A stretch of 26,181 nt of DNA, taken from assembly GCA_030765605.1 (NCBI GenBank), contig JAVCCG010000039.1:1-26181 (forward strand), given 5' to 3'. Made by a program: the position numbers and the translations under genes. The notes under the pieces are model-generated. The model had not been told where the DNA came from. It was given only the letters and a program-made list of their open reading frames with translations, and made no database searches. This stretch comes from Candidatus Alcyoniella australis (GTDB lineage: Bacteria; Lernaellota; Lernaellaia; JAVCCG01; Alcyoniellaceae). The number at the start of each line of letters is the position of its first letter. The first letter of the stretch is position 1. Positions 24,392 through 26,181 of this stretch are shown here, piece after piece.

Positions 24392-26181
24392 ATGACTCCT
24401 CGCTCGAGCCGGTTGCTGCTGCTGATTTTACTCTTGGCGCTGGTCTGTCTGGGCGCCTGCGACGCTGATTCAAACCACGATCAACTCGACCACGCGCCGG
24501 ACGACGATCACGACGCGGACGACGACGACTCCGGGGCTGATGACGATCTTGGCGACGACGATGATGCGCCTTGGGATCCAGATGGCCCCTGGAATCCGGA
24601 GCTGACCGGCCATCCGCGTCTGGAGTTCGGGCCCGAGGATCTAGCAAGGCTGCGCGAGCGCGCCACGGCGGAGCCCCACTCAACGCTGCTGGACCGTCTG
24701 CGCTCCAAGGCGGCGCGCAATCCCCGGCCGCGCGGCGATTTTTACGACGCCTCGCTGGAGTACGACTACGCCAACGTCTGCCGCGCCGCGGCCTTCGTCT
24801 ATTTGATCGACGGCGACCAGCAGCTGCGCGACAAGGCGTTGCAGATGTTGCTCGAGCTGGCCACGGAGCTGGTGCCGCCGGACCTCGAGATGATCATGGA
24901 CGACATCCACGTGGCCGAGGCGATCCAGGGCTGGGTCTTTGCCGCGGACTACCTGCTCGACGATCCGGCGCTGAGCGACGAGCAGCGCGAGCTGATCCGC
25001 TGGCGGCTGGGACGGCTGGGCGAAAACTTCTTCGATCTGATGGTGCGCACGGCCTATCCGGCGCGGATGTTCAACCCCAACAACCACGAGATCAAGACCG
25101 CCTGCGCCCTGGGCCTGCTGGCGATGCTGCTCCCGGACCATCCGGACTCGCGGCGCTGGATCAACTACGCGGCGACCGCCGTTGACCTGCTGTGCACGGT
25201 GCAGACCACCGACGGCGGGGCCGACGGCACGGACGTGGGCTGGGCCGAGGGGCCGTACTACTACATGTACACCACCGTCAACCTGCTGCCGTTCTGGGCC
25301 GCGTACCAGCGGCTGGTGGGCGAGGACCGCACCTGGCATCTGCGCTCGTGCGACTTCTTCGGCAACAACTGCCGCTGGGAGCCCTACGAGGTGGTCAACT
25401 ATTTGGACAACCCGCGCTGGCTCGAGCTCAACCTGTGGGCGCTGAGCATCCGCATGCCCGACGGACTGCGCCCGGCTCTGGACGACAGCCTGCACCGCAA
25501 CAACTTCGGCGTGCTGCTCGCCGCGCTGTACGACGAGCCGCTGTTCGCCTGGGATTGGCTTACCAGCCCAGCGCATCCGTGGTTCACCATCTGGTGCGCC
25601 GACCTGGCCGCCGACATCTACACATTGTGGGACGGCCGCAGCGAACCGCCCGCAGCGACTTTCGGGCCCTCGTTCTATTTCCCGGAAGCGGGCAACGCGG
25701 TCTTTCGCTCCGACTGGTCCCAAGGCGCGGTCTACGGATTCTTCATCGCGGAGCACGGCCGGATCCGCGAGCACGGCTACAGCCACGAGCACGCCGACGG
25801 CCTGAGCCTGATCGTCCACGCCCACGGCGAGCTGTTCGCCATCGACTCGGGCTACGGCGACTACTCGCAGCACGACGAGCTCAACCAGGGGCGCGATCAC
25901 AACCTGATCCTGGTCGACCAGATCGGACCCGCCGGGCCCAACCGGGTCGGCTATGGCGGGGACGACGCGTTTCTCGACCGCTGGTTCGACCTCGGGGCGC
26001 TGCAATACGCCCGCGGCAGTTCGTCCTACGCCGGGGTCCAAATCGAGCGCCACGTGGCGTTCGTGGACCGCGCGCGCTTCGTGGTCTTTGACCGCGTCGC
26101 GTCGGACCAACAGCACGACTACGATCTGCTGTGGCACCTACTCGCGGGCGGCGATACAGCCAACCTCTACTCCCAGCGACC
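24392..26181 (+). CDS. heparinase II/III-like polysaccharide lyase lipoprotein (3' end outside window)
   Basis: The frame runs open from ATG 24392 to the window edge (596 codons, incomplete). A signal peptide with lipobox LGAC (Cys23) is followed by an Asp/His-rich linker (about 28-60). HPRLEFGPEDLARLRERA (about 70-87) is the usual opening of heparinase II/III-type lyases. An alpha/alpha toroid follows, with DGGADGTDVGWAEGPYYYMY (about 272-291) carrying candidate catalytic tyrosines. SHEHAD (464-469), LSLIVHAHG and FAIDSGYGDY then match the C-terminal beta-domain zinc-site signature. It should cleave uronic-acid polysaccharides by beta-elimination at the cell surface; the substrate is unknown. 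Confidence 0.88.
   Translation, partial: MTPRSSRLLLLILLLALVCLGACDADSNHDQLDHAPDDDHDADDDDSGADDDLGDDDDAPWDPDGPWNPELTGHPRLEFGPEDLARLRERATAEPHSTLLDRLRSKAARNPRPRGDFYDASLEYDYANVCRAAAFVYLIDGDQQLRDKALQMLLELATELVPPDLEMIMDDIHVAEAIQGWVFAADYLLDDPALSDEQRELIRWRLGRLGENFFDLMVRTAYPARMFNPNNHEIKTACALGLLAMLLPDHPDSRRWINYAATAVDLLCTVQTTDGGADGTDVGWAEGPYYYMYTTVNLLPFWAAYQRLVGEDRTWHLRSCDFFGNNCRWEPYEVVNYLDNPRWLELNLWALSIRMPDGLRPALDDSLHRNNFGVLLAALYDEPLFAWDWLTSPAHPWFTIWCADLAADIYTLWDGRSEPPAATFGPSFYFPEAGNAVFRSDWSQGAVYGFFIAEHGRIREHGYSHEHADGLSLIVHAHGELFAIDSGYGDYSQHDELNQGRDHNLILVDQIGPAGPNRVGYGGDDAFLDRWFDLGALQYARGSSSYAGVQIERHVAFVDRARFVVFDRVASDQQHDYDLLWHLLAGGDTANLYSQR

Noticed and set aside
24680-26137. - strand open frame (485 codons) opposite the lyase gene
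   Set aside because: The + strand carries signal peptide, heparinase-type motifs and a promoter; the antisense product has none.

Overview
This window is GC-rich, gene-dense DNA from a Gram-negative bacterium. It carries lipoprotein signal peptides, a periplasmic Deg-type protease, a DUF4388/J-domain/TPR fusion and secreted lipoproteins with long poly-aspartate linkers. This mix suggests a deltaproteobacterial-grade or related uncultivated phylum (Myxococcota or Lernaellota-like). That placement is inference; no rRNA or tRNA gene was recognised.

Layout. (1) 1-57 is the tail of a + strand gene. (2) 293-3735 is a tight + strand operon behind a near-consensus promoter: tandem-GNAT protein, ATP-grasp ligase and a polytopic CruF/DUF422-like membrane protein, together a possible undescribed modification pathway. 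(3) 3736-4331 is a gene-free cluster of structured repeats between convergent operons. (4) 10051-4332 (- strand) is a protein-quality-control cluster: dnaK, a zinc-finger-less J-protein, grpE, a DUF1844 protein and a two-PDZ Deg protease. (5) 10209-11210 (+) is an amidohydrolase lipoprotein whose promoter implies a leaderless mRNA. (6) 11212-11456 is a tandem array of the same repeat. (7) 13841-11457 (-) is a degenerate receiver-DUF4388-J-TPR fusion, with two more repeat copies upstream. (8) 14194-15948 (+) holds a poly-Asp lipoprotein and an M23 peptidase. (9) 17127-15961 (-) is an unrecognised membrane/coiled-coil/TPR-like protein. (10) 19485-17228 (-) holds three secreted proteins, two of which share a repeated beta-type module. 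(11) 19655-21671 (+) is pckA plus a hotdog thioesterase. (12) 24181-21743 (-) is gyrA. (13) 24392 to the end (+) is a truncated heparinase II/III-like lyase lipoprotein, again with a promoter abutting its ATG.

The most striking signal is an intergenic repeat family with about 12 copies in three places. Each unit is a hairpin, the box AAAACTCGCG, a second hairpin, then CCGCGACG. The hairpin stems change sequence while staying paired, and some copies lie tail-to-tail as in REP/BIME elements. No mobilising gene is visible here. All functional statements rest on reading motifs by eye; no database search or folding program was run.
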